From positions 163,039,310-163,103,309 of the forward strand of contig NC_134837.1 in NCBI RefSeq assembly GCF_004210375.1: a stretch of 64,000 bases of DNA. The letters are read 5' to 3'. Under the pieces are notes generated by a model. It worked only from the letters and a program-made list of their open reading frames with translations, did not search any database and was not told the origin of the DNA. Source of the DNA: Tachypleus tridentatus. Lineage: Eukaryota; Arthropoda; Merostomata; Xiphosura; Limulidae. The number at the start of each line of letters is the position of its first letter. Positions within the stretch are counted from its first letter, which is position 1. This document shows positions 63,932-64,000 of this stretch, piece by piece. A program made the translations under genes and the position numbers.

Positions 63932-64000
63932 GTACCACAAGACCTCCAAGGCCAGGAGAAGTGAATGGAATAGATTATACATTTCTTACACCTGAAGAGT
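63932..64000 (+). CDS. MAGI: MAGI exon 3, partial (guanylate-kinase-like core)
   Basis: The acceptor cttcaattcag ends at 63931. The exon completes the Cys codon split from exon 2 and continues TTRPPRPGEVNGIDYTFLTPEE up to the window edge. TTR-x-PR-x-GEV-x-G-x-DY-x-F is the conserved GMP-binding-lobe signature of guanylate-kinase-like domains and matches MAGI. The remaining guanylate-kinase core, the WW domains and later PDZ domains must lie beyond the window. The exon is open at the right edge, so its true end is not known. Confidence 0.94.

Overview
This is a 64 kb, AT-rich window of animal nuclear DNA. It carries the 5' part of one spliced protein gene on the + strand, a MAGI-family scaffold (membrane-associated guanylate kinase, inverted). 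Three exons are certain: exon 1 (4065-4449, the N-terminal PDZ domain), exon 2 (63099-63212, start of the guanylate-kinase-like domain) and the first part of exon 3 (63932 to the window edge). Exons 1 and 2 are separated by an intron of about 58.6 kb that makes up most of the window. All junctions are GT/AG and phase 1, and the joined reading frame follows known MAGI proteins.

The organism is an invertebrate with a large, repeat-rich genome. The dominant tRNA-derived SINE family, the mix of CR1, Jockey/I-like and Penelope-like retroelements and the huge first intron suggest a chelicerate, most likely a horseshoe crab. That assignment is my inference, not a search result.

Layout: 1-3500, upstream DNA with two SINEs and a loop-less hairpin. 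3500-4064, promoter and 5' leader with an NRF1-type palindrome. 5500-15000, decayed CR1-type LINEs on both strands and a head-to-head Penelope-like relic. 15000-34000, mostly unremarkable intron with SINEs, microsatellites and promoter-like islands near 25.6 and 28.7 kb. 34269-34630, a TA-flanked MITE. 36520-42391, one nearly full-length but disabled non-LTR retrotransposon (zinc-knuckle ORF1, endonuclease, reverse transcriptase, RNase H), abutted by a SINE. 43760-46236, a decayed hAT transposase gene. 49.8-51.9 kb, a CCAAT/NRF1-like island followed by an open exon-like segment that could be an alternative MAGI first exon. 53.6-58.6 kb, a non-autonomous hAT, a SINE without its promoter but with a perfect target-site duplication, and a mariner-type MITE. 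63-64 kb, MAGI exons 2 and 3.

The most useful observations are: a candidate alternative first exon (51695-51845) whose donor phase matches exon 2 and which would give a MAGI isoform without PDZ0; promoter-like islands within the intron; a 3' hairpin tail shared by the 36.5-42.4 kb LINE and two SINE families, pointing to a LINE partner that mobilises the SINEs; and inverted Penelope-like fragments with a degenerate hammerhead-like motif. I found no evidence of a wholly new molecular system.
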